A DNA stretch of 64,000 bases from G963677485 sp942492855 (GCA_942492855.1 OW818647.1:4898001-4962000); one strand, 5' to 3'. Positions 17,237 through 26,116 are shown, numbered from the stretch's first letter. Numbers and translations: made by a program. The notes: a model not told the origin generated them from the letters alone.

Positions 17237-19975
17237 CTATTTCATCTCTAACTTGATCGATTCGATCTCAAAGCTGGCTTTAGGTTCGTCAGTTGGATCA
17301 AATCGCAACCCTGCAATACTCCCCTTCCATCGCGGATTTTGACTGAGCTCAAGTCGATAGGTCTGCACCTTATCGCCTGGGATCAGCTCAAAACTCATGC
17401 TGGCGGCCTCGGAGGTGCCTGCTCCCGGTGCGGACCAGAATAGCTGAGCCCCTTTACCGGCACTGACACGCATTGTGATGACGATCGCCTTGACCTTGCT
17501 GGCCTTCACGTCCAGCGTTTGGCTGGTCAGACTGGGATCATAGTTTTCGGCACGGCCGGACAGCTTGCCGTCAGCCACCTTGAAATCGGCGACGTTATAG
17601 AGTGTATCCCATCCGGCATGTGCTGGATCACTGAAGTCCCAGCTAGTGGCCGGAACAGGTCGCGGGAGGCTGTAAGGCCCCATGCCCACATCCTCAGGCA
17701 CGATGTCCGTATGCGGACCAGCGTTGGGAGTGAACACACGGCGAACGGCGTCGAGGTATCCAAATCCCCATTCTCGGTGGGGTTCAATGAAAGCACCCTC
17801 ACCCAGCTCATTCCAGGCTTCCACAAACACAATTTTGCGCTGGTTCTTGGCATGTTCGGTATCCACGAACTTTTTGGAAAGCTCCAGCATCTGCTCAAAC
17901 TTCCACGGAGCTTTTTCTGTACGCCGCATGGCGTTCGGGCCTGCCCAGGGACGGCTGTCCCAGCCCGGATCGGTGACGGGGATGTAGCGCAATGGGCTGT
18001 TTTTGGCAATCGACTTCCAGATATCCTCATATCCCTTGATATTAAGGTCGTATGGGGCGACTGTCTGGCCATCTGTGCCCGCGCCCGGGTAGTTGTAGCC
18101 GCTGATGGCATCATACCCCTGCTGTTCGATCAATCGTAATGCTCCTCCGTCTGGTCCAGAACAGGCGACGAAGTAGATACCGGGAAGCCCTCTATCCTTG
18201 GCCATCTGGCGGGCATTATCGAATGCGCGCTTGGCTGCAGCCACTCCGATGTCATCCCAAATGCGAGATGGCGCAAAGATAACCACCACCGGCTTGCCGT
18301 CGATCTTGTAATACTCAGGACGCAGGAAACAGTTGTCCAGCCAATATTGGGTGACATTTTTCATGTCTTCCTCAGATGAGGTACCCGGGGCGTTATGGTT
18401 CGCCCAAAGCAGGCAGAACTTCATCTGGTTCCGCAGGTCAGCATTGAAGAAGCCGTTGTGCAGCGCATGCTCCAGCGAACGACCCCCTTCTGACCAGTAC
18501 CAGTCGTAGATCATGAAGTTGATGCCATGCTCTGCCATCCATTTGATGTGCCAGTCCGCCACGGCGGGTTCGCCTTCACGGTAGTATCCCAGCAGAGGTG
18601 TCCGTTCTGGATACGCATCCAGCACCGTCCAGCGGCTGTAGTTCCACCAGCCTGGGAAGTAATAGACACCCACATCATAATCGCTCTTTGGAGCCATTAC
18701 TGGCGGAATCTGACCCTGCGGCAGATCGGGCTTCACGGGATGAATCTGCATCACACTGGTGGCGATTGGCTCCGCCATCCCTTCGGCCATGAGCTCAGCC
18801 TTCACCCAGCCGGCTCTCTGCGTATCAAGATTCCAGTTCAACACCACGCCATCACCAGGGACGATGGCGGGTACTGTCTTGACGGTTCGGTCCGACACTT
18901 TGGCTTGACCAGGCTCAAGCTGAGGTGGCAGTTTAGTGCTCCATCGGATACTCAGTTTGAGAGGTTTGGTGCTTGTTCCACCCGAGTTCATGATGTTGGC
19001 CATCAGAGATGCGGGCTGCCCCACCCTCACGAAGTTTTGCTCCAGCATGAACTGCGGGGCACTCAATTCTGCCAGACCCAGCGGTTTCTCACTAGCTCCG
19101 AACAGCTTGATCTCGGTGGGTTTTCCTGCAGGCGATGTCACTGCAAGGGTCATCATCTGCAGGGTGCCTGTCCAGTCTGCCAGCGGCTCGGTTGAGATAT
19201 TGTACGAATGCCAGGCACCATCTGGTTTGAGTGCGATGACCTGACTGCGTGGCTCTTTCCAGTCATCAGTAGTCCACTGCACGATGGCCTGGGAGGCCCC
19301 AGTGGATTTCGCCATCAGCGAAATCCAAGGAACCTTCGCGGTGGGTTTACTCAACTTCGGAGATATCATGAGCAATTCACCGGTCGTGCTCACCGCGTCT
19401 GCCTTCGCCTTCGTGTCACCAAGCAAGCTCCAAGTCGGGGCCTGTTTTTGCTTCCACACCAGGGACCCTACATCGCCATCGGGCAACTGCATGATACGGA
19501 TGCTCTTGATGATGATTTGGGACGAATCCGGTGGGTCCAGCCGCAGACGGATGATTTTACCCAGTGAGCCCCAAAATGGGAAGACACGGTAAACCCTCAT
19601 GACGCCCTTCTTCACATTGAACGACTTGCTCCACTCACCGCGGATTCCTCCGTAAGGTTCGTCCTTCGTGTTGGTGTAGTAGAGCTGAGGAGTTCCGTCC
19701 GCGCTGCTCTGCATAGTGATCTCTACATATTGGCGCGAATCGGCCGGAATGGAAAACTCCGGGCCGATCAGCAGCGGATCACTCGCCGTTGTGCTCAGAT
19801 GCAACTGGCTGCCGACCTGTTTGATGGAAGTCACACCATCATTCGTCACCCATTCGAGCTTTTTGCCCTCAGCAAACGGGAACGACTTCATCTCGCGAGG
19901 CGCATCCGCCCGGCATGCCGCGAAGGGCACCACCAAAACGGCTACCGCAAGCAACACAGAAAAGAAGGAACTCAT
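17237..19975 (-). CDS. Secreted GH99-like (WbsX-type) protein with beta-sandwich domains
   Basis: A 912-residue exported protein; the signal peptide ends near ACRADA (residue 25). A central barrel (about residues 420-770) has the WbsX/GH99-like signature: VGVYYFPGWW, WHIKWMAEHGINFMIYDWYW, FCLLWANHN, GKPVVVIF and EAWNELGEGAFIEPHREWGFGYLDA with two Glu. It is preceded by beta-sandwich segments (about 30-300) and a CARDB-like domain (VRVGQPASLMANIMNSGG, about 320-400) and followed by a carbohydrate-binding-like beta domain. The family includes endo-mannosidase-like and capsule-associated proteins, so a glycan-cleaving role is likely but unproven. AGGTGAG precedes the start. Confidence 0.75.
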   Translation of the reverse strand: MSSFFSVLLAVAVLVVPFAACRADAPREMKSFPFAEGKKLEWVTNDGVTSIKQVGSQLHLSTTASDPLLIGPEFSIPADSRQYVEITMQSSADGTPQLYYTNTKDEPYGGIRGEWSKSFNVKKGVMRVYRVFPFWGSLGKIIRLRLDPPDSSQIIIKSIRIMQLPDGDVGSLVWKQKQAPTWSLLGDTKAKADAVSTTGELLMISPKLSKPTAKVPWISLMAKSTGASQAIVQWTTDDWKEPRSQVIALKPDGAWHSYNISTEPLADWTGTLQMMTLAVTSPAGKPTEIKLFGASEKPLGLAELSAPQFMLEQNFVRVGQPASLMANIMNSGGTSTKPLKLSIRWSTKLPPQLEPGQAKVSDRTVKTVPAIVPGDGVVLNWNLDTQRAGWVKAELMAEGMAEPIATSVMQIHPVKPDLPQGQIPPVMAPKSDYDVGVYYFPGWWNYSRWTVLDAYPERTPLLGYYREGEPAVADWHIKWMAEHGINFMIYDWYWSEGGRSLEHALHNGFFNADLRNQMKFCLLWANHNAPGTSSEEDMKNVTQYWLDNCFLRPEYYKIDGKPVVVIFAPSRIWDDIGVAAAKRAFDNARQMAKDRGLPGIYFVACSGPDGGALRLIEQQGYDAISGYNYPGAGTDGQTVAPYDLNIKGYEDIWKSIAKNSPLRYIPVTDPGWDSRPWAGPNAMRRTEKAPWKFEQMLELSKKFVDTEHAKNQRKIVFVEAWNELGEGAFIEPHREWGFGYLDAVRRVFTPNAGPHTDIVPEDVGMGPYSLPRPVPATSWDFSDPAHAGWDTLYNVADFKVADGKLSGRAENYDPSLTSQTLDVKASKVKAIVITMRVSAGKGAQLFWSAPGAGTSEAASMSFELIPGDKVQTYRLELSQNPRWKGSIAGLRFDPTDEPKASFEIESIKLEMK

Positions 19976-20151
19976 GTAGGCTCACCTTATGTTATTCGAA
20001 AAATCTACTGTCAACACCGCGCCATTCTTGTGCGGTGTGCTTGGTAAACTATTCACCAAGTATAACTGCTTATCCTTCTGTGTATGAGTAATATGGCTCT
20101 GGCTTTGAAGTGTAGGGGTTTATGAAACATTCGTGAACTCTTTGGCACGCC

Positions 20152-20180
20152 CCCTGGGAACGCCAATCTCCTGATTGGCT
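20152..20180. repeat. REP palindrome, family A
   Basis: GGGAACGCCAATC-TCCT-GATTGGC type unit downstream of the RAYT gene. It forms an opposed pair with the copy at 20223, as in bacterial interspersed mosaic elements. Confidence 0.85.
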
Positions 20181-20205
20181 CCGGGTATTTCTAGTCCACC
20201 GACTG

Positions 20206-20961
20206 TCACAGTAATCGCGGGAGAGGCCAATCTAAGATTGGCGTTCCCAGGGCATTCCCAGTGTAATAAAACCTCGCACTACTCCAAGGCCAATCGCAGT
20301 CCGCAGAAACCAACCCGGCCTTCGCAGGATTCTGGTGGATGTATTCCACTGTCTTCAGAAAATGATGCTCATTACGTATGAACCTGTCCCAGTATTCACG
20401 GTGCCATACAGGCGCGCGCCTGGGTCCGCCCCTGGGAACGCCAATCTCCTGATTGGCTCCCTGCTGTTCGTCAGATTTCAGGTAAGCGTTGATCTGGACG
20501 GCGGTATGCTTCTTCCATGAGGCCACTATCTTCGCCACAGACCAGTCATCTAACGTTTCGAACAGCACGTGGATGTGGTTAGGCATCACCACCCATGCAC
20601 AAAGACGGTACCGCTGTCCACCTAAGTAGTGAAGTGTATCGGTCACCATTTGGGCGATGATCGGCTCCCTGAGCAGGCAACAACCACCTGCATCGATCCA
20701 GGCCTCAAGCCGTTTTCGACGCTCAGAACTTACGCGATCGGCAGGCAGTCTCTTGGTCTCCATATCGATGCGCATAATAACCTCATGTGGCAAACTGTCT
20801 GCTAAATGGAAAGTGACATGCTGTACGAGCGAACCCGAATCGAAGTGTGGAAGATAGCCACGGCTCAACCAGGCAGAGCCATCGTTTGGATTGGATTTCC
20901 TGGGGATACCAATCGCCGGATCGGGTTCATGATCGATATGAATACTAGTTTCGTCATCCAT
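20206..20961 (-). CDS. REP-associated tyrosine transposase (RAYT, Y1/HUH family)
   Basis: A 251-residue single-strand DNA transposase of the TnpA-REP type. The HUH motif is in WVVMPNHIHVLFE (about residues 118-130) and the tyrosine region is the helix HREYWDRFIRNEHHFLKTVEYIHQNP (about 190-216; catalytic Tyr in the second half). REP palindromes of one family lie at 20152, 20223, 20430 and 21020. Two are inside the frame: the 20430 copy encodes the segment around ANQEIGVPRGG, and the 20223 copy encodes the C-terminus around LGTPILDWPL. The first in-frame ATG is 20961, without a clear SD. Known family role: recognising and mobilising REP hairpins. A single copy is seen in the window. Confidence 0.85.
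   Translation of the reverse strand: MDDETSIHIDHEPDPAIGIPRKSNPNDGSAWLSRGYLPHFDSGSLVQHVTFHLADSLPHEVIMRIDMETKRLPADRVSSERRKRLEAWIDAGGCCLLREPIIAQMVTDTLHYLGGQRYRLCAWVVMPNHIHVLFETLDDWSVAKIVASWKKHTAVQINAYLKSDEQQGANQEIGVPRGGPRRAPVWHREYWDRFIRNEHHFLKTVEYIHQNPAKAGLVSADCDWPWSSARFYYTGNALGTPILDWPLPRLL
20223..20252. repeat. REP palindrome, family A, forming the 3' end of the RAYT gene
   Basis: GAGGCCAATC...GATTGGCGTTCCC orientation. It is read in frame as the last residues of the RAYT protein, whose stop codon lies just beyond it. Confidence 0.85.
20430..20458. repeat. REP palindrome, family A, in frame inside the RAYT gene
   Basis: Same sequence as the copy at 20152 and in the same orientation. It adds about ten codons to the RAYT protein without breaking the frame. 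Confidence 0.85.
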
Positions 20962-20966
20962 GATTA

Positions 20967-21002
20967 TTCACCGAGGTTTTCCTATATAATACCCTCGGTG
21001 AA
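20967..21002. promoter_or_regulatory. Perfect inverted repeat upstream of RAYT
   Basis: TTCACCGAGG and CCTCGGTGAA form a perfect 10-bp inverted repeat with a 16-bp centre containing TATATAAT. It begins 6 bases before the RAYT start codon, so it could be a promoter/operator, a leader hairpin or a transposon end. Confidence 0.5.
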
Positions 21003-21019
21003 TCGTATTGTGTTTCGGA

Positions 21020-21050
21020 GAGGCCAATCAGGAGATTGGCGTTCCCAGGG
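21020..21050. repeat. REP palindrome, family A
   Basis: GAGGCCAATC-AGGA-GATTGGCGTTCCC unit between RAYT and the 3' end of miaB, in the same orientation as the copy at 20223. Confidence 0.85.
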
Positions 21051-21058
21051 GGAGCTCC

Positions 21059-22396
21059 CTACACCACCTCGCCTAGAAAACCCCAGAGGTGGCCGGAGAG
21101 GGCGCGGATGCGCACGGTCTGGCCGGTCAGATCACGATCTGACGCGAAGTTGACGGTCTTAGCTTGCCGCGTCAACCCGGTCTGTTGGGCGGGGTTTTTA
21201 TGAGCCGCTCCATCCACCAGCAACTCGAACTCCTGTCCTGCTTGCTGCTTGTTGATCTCGCAGGTGATGCCATTCTGCACAGATATCAACTCGGCAAGAC
21301 GGGCTTGCTTCAACTCCTTCGGTATCTTATCTTCGCGATCCGCTGCCTTGGTACCTGGGCGTGGGCTATACGCAAACATGAAGGCGTTGTCAAACCGAAT
21401 GCGCTTCACCGCTTCGATTGTGTTCTGGAACTGCTGATCAGTTTCGCCAGGGTGGCCGATCATCAAGTCTGTGGTGATCGCGATACCGGGAACACGGCTA
21501 CGCAGCTTATCGACGATCGATTCAAACTGCTCCATGTCATATTGCCGTTTCATATCACGAAGCAGGTCGGAATCGCCCGATTGCAGGGGTAGATGCACCC
21601 ACTCACACAGCTTGGGGAGCTCTGCGATCGCATCGATCAGCTCATCGGAAAAATCGGTGGGGTATGGTGAGGTGAACCTAATCCGTTCAATGCCATCAAC
21701 CTCGCTCACTTGCCGCAGAAGCTGGACAAAGCTCGTGCGTTCTCCCTGCATCCGCTTGCCGTAGCTGTTCACGGTCTGACCCAGAAGCGTCACCTCTTTG
21801 GTGCCATTTCCTGCCAGCGCGCGAACCTCATCCATCACCTCGTCAACCGAGCGGCTGCGTTCGCGCCCACGGGTCAACGGTACCACGCAGAATGTGCAGA
21901 AGTTGTCGCAGCCATACATGATGGGCACATACGCACGCAGTTGGGCCGGGCGATGAACCACGCGGCTGGGCAGATAGTCGAGGGCCTCGGAGCTTTTCAC
22001 GGGAAGGGATATCGCCATATTGTGGCCGCTCTGCCGTTGAGCTGTCAGCACCAGATGGGGAAGCTCCGAGATATGCGCGGTGCCTGTCACGAAGTTCACA
22101 TGAGGCGCCCGCTTGATTATCTCCTCGGAGCGGATCTGCGCCATGCAGCCACATACCCCTATGACACCACTGGGATGTTCTTTCTTCCAGTCCTTCAACT
22201 GACCCAGCAGGCTGAACACTTTATCTTCTGGCTTTTTACGCACACTGCATGTGTTCAACAGCACTACTTCGGCTTCGTCCACATCATCGGTAATCTGACA
22301 GCCGATCTGCTGCATCAGCAACGCCATCTGTTCGCTGTCTTCTTCGTTCATCTGGCAGCCCCAGGTGTATATCTTGCATTTCATCAAAGAGCTCAT
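21059..22396 (-). CDS. miaB: tRNA-2-methylthio-N6-dimethylallyladenosine synthase
   Basis: A 445-residue methylthiotransferase of the radical SAM class that adds a methylthio group to i6A37 in tRNA. The N-terminal MTTase domain begins KIYTWGCQMNEEDSE (Cys of the auxiliary cluster), with NTCSVR and GVCGCMAQ providing two further cluster cysteines. The radical SAM motif CDNFCTFC (CxxxCxxC) lies near residue 160, and a C-terminal TRAM domain (ELLVDG...GQTVRIRAL) closes the protein. ATG at 22396 overlaps the stop of the preceding gene (ATGA); ATG at 22384 is an alternative. Confidence 0.92.
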   Translation of the reverse strand: MSSLMKCKIYTWGCQMNEEDSEQMALLMQQIGCQITDDVDEAEVVLLNTCSVRKKPEDKVFSLLGQLKDWKKEHPSGVIGVCGCMAQIRSEEIIKRAPHVNFVTGTAHISELPHLVLTAQRQSGHNMAISLPVKSSEALDYLPSRVVHRPAQLRAYVPIMYGCDNFCTFCVVPLTRGRERSRSVDEVMDEVRALAGNGTKEVTLLGQTVNSYGKRMQGERTSFVQLLRQVSEVDGIERIRFTSPYPTDFSDELIDAIAELPKLCEWVHLPLQSGDSDLLRDMKRQYDMEQFESIVDKLRSRVPGIAITTDLMIGHPGETDQQFQNTIEAVKRIRFDNAFMFAYSPRPGTKAADREDKIPKELKQARLAELISVQNGITCEINKQQAGQEFELLVDGAAHKNPAQQTGLTRQAKTVNFASDRDLTGQTVRIRALSGHLWGFLGEVV

Positions 22397-23262
22397 ACGG
22401 TAACGTCTGTCCAACTTTCGAGTAGTTTCACGACTTCGCTGTAGTCAACATCGGCGCCCACAACGGTCTTGGCAGCGGCGAAGAGCTGAGAGGTGAGTGC
22501 AATCATCGGTGCAGCGAGCCCGGCTTGACTGCAGCTAGACGCCGCGATGCGCACGTCTTTGTCGAGCAGACCCAGCTTGAAGGTCAGAGGGAAGCTGCGG
22601 TTCAACACCTTTTCGGGGATGTATTGTTGTGTCACCGCCGATCGGCCGGTGCCGGCGTTGATCGCCTCAAGCGCCACCGATGGCTCCACCCCGTTCTTGC
22701 GCAGCATCAGTAGCGCCTCGGAGGCTGCCAGCAGATGCATGGCGAGTAGCGCGTTATTCGCCGCTTTCACAGCGTGACCAGCCCCCACTCCACCCACATG
22801 GACTATCTTGGCCGATACACAATCAATCACGCCACGGACGGCCTCAAGTACTTCCGCCTCAGCCCCTGCCATCACGGTCAAGCTGCCCTTTAATGCACCA
22901 GCTAGTCCGCCCGAAACGGGAGCATCAAGGTAGCTCCAGCCATGTTCTTTCAACAGTGCAGCCGTCAGACGGCACTCGGCGGGGTCGCCGCTGGTGAAGT
23001 CAAGCCAGTATCCTGAAGGCTTCAGGCTGCCGATCACAGCCTCAACAACCCCATGCACATCCGCACTGACCGGCAGGCAACTGCAGATCACATCACATGG
23101 GCTTAGCTCTGAGAGTTCCGCGACGGCCTGAGTGCCGTACTGCTCCGCATGGTTCAATGCGACCTGCGCGGTGCGGTTCCATACCAGCGTGCGAAACTGG
23201 CTAGCAATGTGGCCAGCCATCGGGTAGCCCATCGTCCCTAGACCCAGAAATCCAACAATCAT
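22393..23262 (-). CDS. NAD-binding 3-hydroxyisobutyrate-dehydrogenase-like oxidoreductase
   Basis: A 289-residue beta-hydroxyacid dehydrogenase family protein. The Rossmann motif GFLGLGTMGYPMA is at residues 4-16, the substrate loop DAPVSGGLAGA near 118-128 and the catalytic Lys region GHAVKAANNALLA near 163-175. Such enzymes reduce or oxidise small 3-hydroxy acids (hydroxyisobutyrate, tartronate semialdehyde, succinic semialdehyde); the substrate is not predictable. Start ATG overlaps the permease stop (ATGA) with AGGAGG upstream, and the end overlaps miaB, forming a three-gene operon of unrelated functions. Confidence 0.88.
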   Translation of the reverse strand: MIVGFLGLGTMGYPMAGHIASQFRTLVWNRTAQVALNHAEQYGTQAVAELSELSPCDVICSCLPVSADVHGVVEAVIGSLKPSGYWLDFTSGDPAECRLTAALLKEHGWSYLDAPVSGGLAGALKGSLTVMAGAEAEVLEAVRGVIDCVSAKIVHVGGVGAGHAVKAANNALLAMHLLAASEALLMLRKNGVEPSVALEAINAGTGRSAVTQQYIPEKVLNRSFPLTFKLGLLDKDVRIAASSCSQAGLAAPMIALTSQLFAAAKTVVGADVDYSEVVKLLESWTDVTV

Positions 23263-24263
23263 TCAGACCGCCTCCTAAGCAAAAAGATAAACATCGGCGA
23301 TCCTATAAGCGCGGTGATCACACCCACCGGCACCTCGGCGGGCCTTGCCAGCGTGCGAGCCAGGGTATCGGCACACATCAGAAGCACAGCCCCCACGCCA
23401 GACGCGGTGAACACCAGCAGCCTATGGTCGGCCCCGAACAGCCGTCGGGCGATGTGTGGTGCCATCAGACCCACAAAGCCGATGATCCCGCTGACCGACA
23501 CCGCGGCAGCCGTGCAGAGCGTCGCCAGCACCGAAGCCGCCTTTTTCGTCTTCTCCACATCGAACCCCAGGTGCCAGGCACTCTCCTCACCCAGCGCGAA
23601 CCCATTTAACGCGAAAGCGATGGCCCGCAGTCCAACCAGGCCTAACAACACAAACGGCAAAAGAAGGCGCACCCGGCTCCAGTCGGCATCCGCAAAGCTG
23701 CCCATCAGCCAGTAAAGGATGCGGGCGGTGTCCGCCTGAGCCAGACTCATCAGCAGAGTCACCATCGCCCACAGGAACGAGCCCACCACAATGCCAGCCA
23801 ACAGAAAGTTATTCACATCCAGCAAACCCTGCTTGCGGGCACTGGCGAACACGATCACCGCCGCCAGCAGTCCGGTGACGAAAGCGGTCAGTGGCACGGA
23901 GTATCCAAACAGAGCAGACTCGAGCCCCATCAGCACCACACCGGCAGCCCCCACGGCCGCTCCGCTGGAGACACCGATGGTATACGGATCAGCCAAGTCG
24001 TTACGCAGTAGCCCCTGAAGAGCCGCTCCCGCCATACCCAGCAGCGCCCCCACCAGCCCTGCCAGGATCACGCGCGGCAGCCGGAGTTGCCATATCACAA
24101 CGGAGTCCGGCGAGTTGCTGTTGATATGCGTGAGCGCAAACCAGATTTGTTTGAGTGACAACGGATCAGCACCGAAGCAAAGCCCCGCGACCAGGGCTGC
24201 ACCTATGCTGATAACAAAGACCACTGCGAGGCTGCCGCGGCGTATGTTGGTAGATATCTTCAC
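23259..24263 (-). CDS. FecCD/BtuC family ABC transporter permease
   Basis: A 334-residue membrane permease for siderophore, haem or cobalamin import. About ten hydrophobic helices are evident, with the family motif GLVGALLGMAGAALQGLLRNDLADPYTIGVSSGA (about residues 65-98) and the ATPase-coupling GxxxLAxP-like segment near GIIGFVGLMAPHIARRLFG (about 262-280). The start is GTG at 24263 (MKISTN...). No binding protein or ATPase gene lies beside it, so it is an orphan permease. Its first codons are within a 55-bp repeat duplicated at 26217. Confidence 0.88.
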   Translation of the reverse strand: MKISTNIRRGSLAVVFVISIGAALVAGLCFGADPLSLKQIWFALTHINSNSPDSVVIWQLRLPRVILAGLVGALLGMAGAALQGLLRNDLADPYTIGVSSGAAVGAAGVVLMGLESALFGYSVPLTAFVTGLLAAVIVFASARKQGLLDVNNFLLAGIVVGSFLWAMVTLLMSLAQADTARILYWLMGSFADADWSRVRLLLPFVLLGLVGLRAIAFALNGFALGEESAWHLGFDVEKTKKAASVLATLCTAAAVSVSGIIGFVGLMAPHIARRLFGADHRLLVFTASGVGAVLLMCADTLARTLARPAEVPVGVITALIGSPMFIFLLRRRSE

Positions 24264-24301
24264 TGTTTTAGTGTAGCACGAAGGCGGGTTGGCAGAAAAG
24301 C
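24247..24301. repeat. 55-bp direct repeat, left copy (contains permease start codon)
   Basis: Identical over 55 bases to 26217-26271. Bases 24247-24263 are the first codons of the permease on the minus strand; the rest is its 5' untranslated region. Confidence 0.95.
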
Positions 24302-24321
24302 GGGGGTTTCATCAGAAAACA

Positions 24322-25011
24322 CTAATCGATATCTACGCCGTTCAGAGCTTCTAGTGTTAAGAGCCAACTGTTAAATATGGGGCATCGCCGTCTCATGGTG
24401 TTAAGACCGATCAACTCTGCGATGGCAATACCATCGATTGTTTTCCGAAAGCTGGGTCTCCATGAGGACAGACGTTTGGATGGAGCCGAGTCAGGTGAGT
24501 CATTAATATTTTCCGGTTCCCCACATTTATTGATTACATCCTCGACGATGTTTGATGAAATCCTAAGCCGGTCGGCAAGAATCTGCGGATCGCTGAAAAG
24601 CAATGATTCGAATTCATACATAGACACATGAGGTATAAAGCGTGAAGACGCTCTCAGTTCAGCGTAGCTGTCAACAATCCGAACTTTCGTGGCATCATTT
24701 AACGTCATAGCTCTATTGGCAGGGTTTGACTGCAACTTTGCTTCAGCCAAGCCAGGCCAGTCGTTACCGATGCCATAGAAATCCACACAAGTCGTGACAT
24801 ATGTATCGGCTCGCTGTTTGAGGAAGCTACCCACATCCCGCTGCATACGGCTGAACTTGACATCGCCGCCCTTCTGTCCAGGCTTGCTGACTTGTGCGGG
24901 GGTTAGATAAACACCTCTGCTCGCAAGGTGTGGGGCTAACACCTTCGAAACAAATAGCAGTTCCGTCCTACCTTCGACAATCACCATCACATAAATGGGG
25001 GAACTACTCAT
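24322..25011 (-). CDS. DUF4276 family TOPRIM-like protein
   Basis: A 229-residue protein of the DUF4276 family. The TOPRIM-like acidic pattern is visible: VIVEGRTE (Glu13) and TTCVDFYG (Asp77), followed by the family motif YEFESLLFSD (about 132-141) and NDSPDSAPSKRL near 170-181. These proteins are usually paired with an ATPase, as here. ATG at 25011 overlaps the ATPase stop by 8 bases; a GTG at 25023 is an alternative start. By analogy with OLD and PARIS systems it is a candidate nuclease effector switched by the ATPase. That role is inferred, not shown by the sequence. Confidence 0.8.
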   Translation of the reverse strand: MSSSPIYVMVIVEGRTELLFVSKVLAPHLASRGVYLTPAQVSKPGQKGGDVKFSRMQRDVGSFLKQRADTYVTTCVDFYGIGNDWPGLAEAKLQSNPANRAMTLNDATKVRIVDSYAELRASSRFIPHVSMYEFESLLFSDPQILADRLRISSNIVEDVINKCGEPENINDSPDSAPSKRLSSWRPSFRKTIDGIAIAELIGLNTMRRRCPIFNSWLLTLEALNGVDID

Positions 25012-26116
25012 AAACAGGGCCACCCTGTATCACATTTTTACTCCACAAATCGCCCAATGAATACTCCTCTAACCAGGAAGTTAAGTCCTGCTCCATGAGC
25101 CGCTCAAAGACCGTGGCACCATCCTTGCGATTTGCCACAACAATATCATCTACCCCAAACTGATCGATGAGTGCGGGGGATTGCGTGGCGACCACAATCT
25201 GAGCTCTGTTGGCAGCACTTATAATGAGTTCCGACAGAAGCGGTATCGCTGATGGGTGTAGGCCAAGCTCAGGTTCGTCGATTATAACGGTCGATGGCAG
25301 ATGTGGCTGTAGTAGCGCAGTTGCTAGACAAACGAAGCGGATAGATCCATCTGAGAGTTGCGTCGGCCGCATCGGATAGTCTTTCAAGCCCTTTTGACGC
25401 CAATCCAGCCTTAGTTGATCGTTAGAATTTGGTTCCAGGATGAAGTCGTCAAAGAACGGGATGACTAAACGCACAGCATCTCGTATTTCATGGTAACTGA
25501 CGGGGTTTGATTGCTTGAGCTTAAAAAGATACGGAGCAATATTGGCTGCATCTACATGCAGTGTTTCACTATGATTCCGCTCTTGGTACCGACGCATACC
25601 CGATTCGACACTTGTGTCATGGAAGTGGTATATGCGCCAGGAACATATCGCATTATATGCGTGTGCCATAAGGTAATAAATCATTTCGGAATCCGATTGC
25701 TCATTGAACGGCACTTCGGTTATAAGTTGCGGATTGAAATTCCCACTGCCAATGGTTTCGGCGGAAGACTGATCGATATTACCATAATGACACTGCTCGT
25801 TGTTTACCAGAAAGAACCCATCCTGGGTAGGAGCGAGATCGAATCCGTATCCGTATTCGCCGAACGACATTCGAACTGTGATGGACTTGGTATGCTTGGG
25901 TCCCCCATATAGATATGTGTCTGCATTACCCGCTACAAACTCCTTCAATCCATCTGTTTTCATCATCGCCGATACGAGACGAAAAAAGTCAACGAGATTG
26001 CTCTTGCCTGCTCCATTAGCTCCAATCACGACATTTAGCTTTTTCAGCTCAAATTCGTCAAGTTTGCGAATCGATTTAAAACCTCTGATAGTTAGTTTGT
26101 CTAGCGATTGTCCCAT
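25004..26116 (-). CDS. AAA_21/ABC-type ATPase paired with DUF4276
   Basis: A 370-residue SMC/ABC-like ATPase. It begins LTIRGFKSIRKLD, then Walker A GANGAGKS (residues 32-39), signature-like LSDGSIRF (254-261), Walker B VIIDEPE (277-283), LHP, and TQSP (311-314) in place of the usual H-loop histidine. ATG at 26116 has AGAGG 8 bases upstream. It is the first gene of the cassette and is translationally coupled to the DUF4276 gene. Expected role: dimeric sensor or regulator that controls a nuclease, as in OLD-, PARIS- or AbiL-type anti-phage systems (inference by domain pairing). Confidence 0.82.
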   Translation of the reverse strand: MGQSLDKLTIRGFKSIRKLDEFELKKLNVVIGANGAGKSNLVDFFRLVSAMMKTDGLKEFVAGNADTYLYGGPKHTKSITVRMSFGEYGYGFDLAPTQDGFFLVNNEQCHYGNIDQSSAETIGSGNFNPQLITEVPFNEQSDSEMIYYLMAHAYNAICSWRIYHFHDTSVESGMRRYQERNHSETLHVDAANIAPYLFKLKQSNPVSYHEIRDAVRLVIPFFDDFILEPNSNDQLRLDWRQKGLKDYPMRPTQLSDGSIRFVCLATALLQPHLPSTVIIDEPELGLHPSAIPLLSELIISAANRAQIVVATQSPALIDQFGVDDIVVANRKDGATVFERLMEQDLTSWLEEYSLGDLWSKNVIQGGPVYE

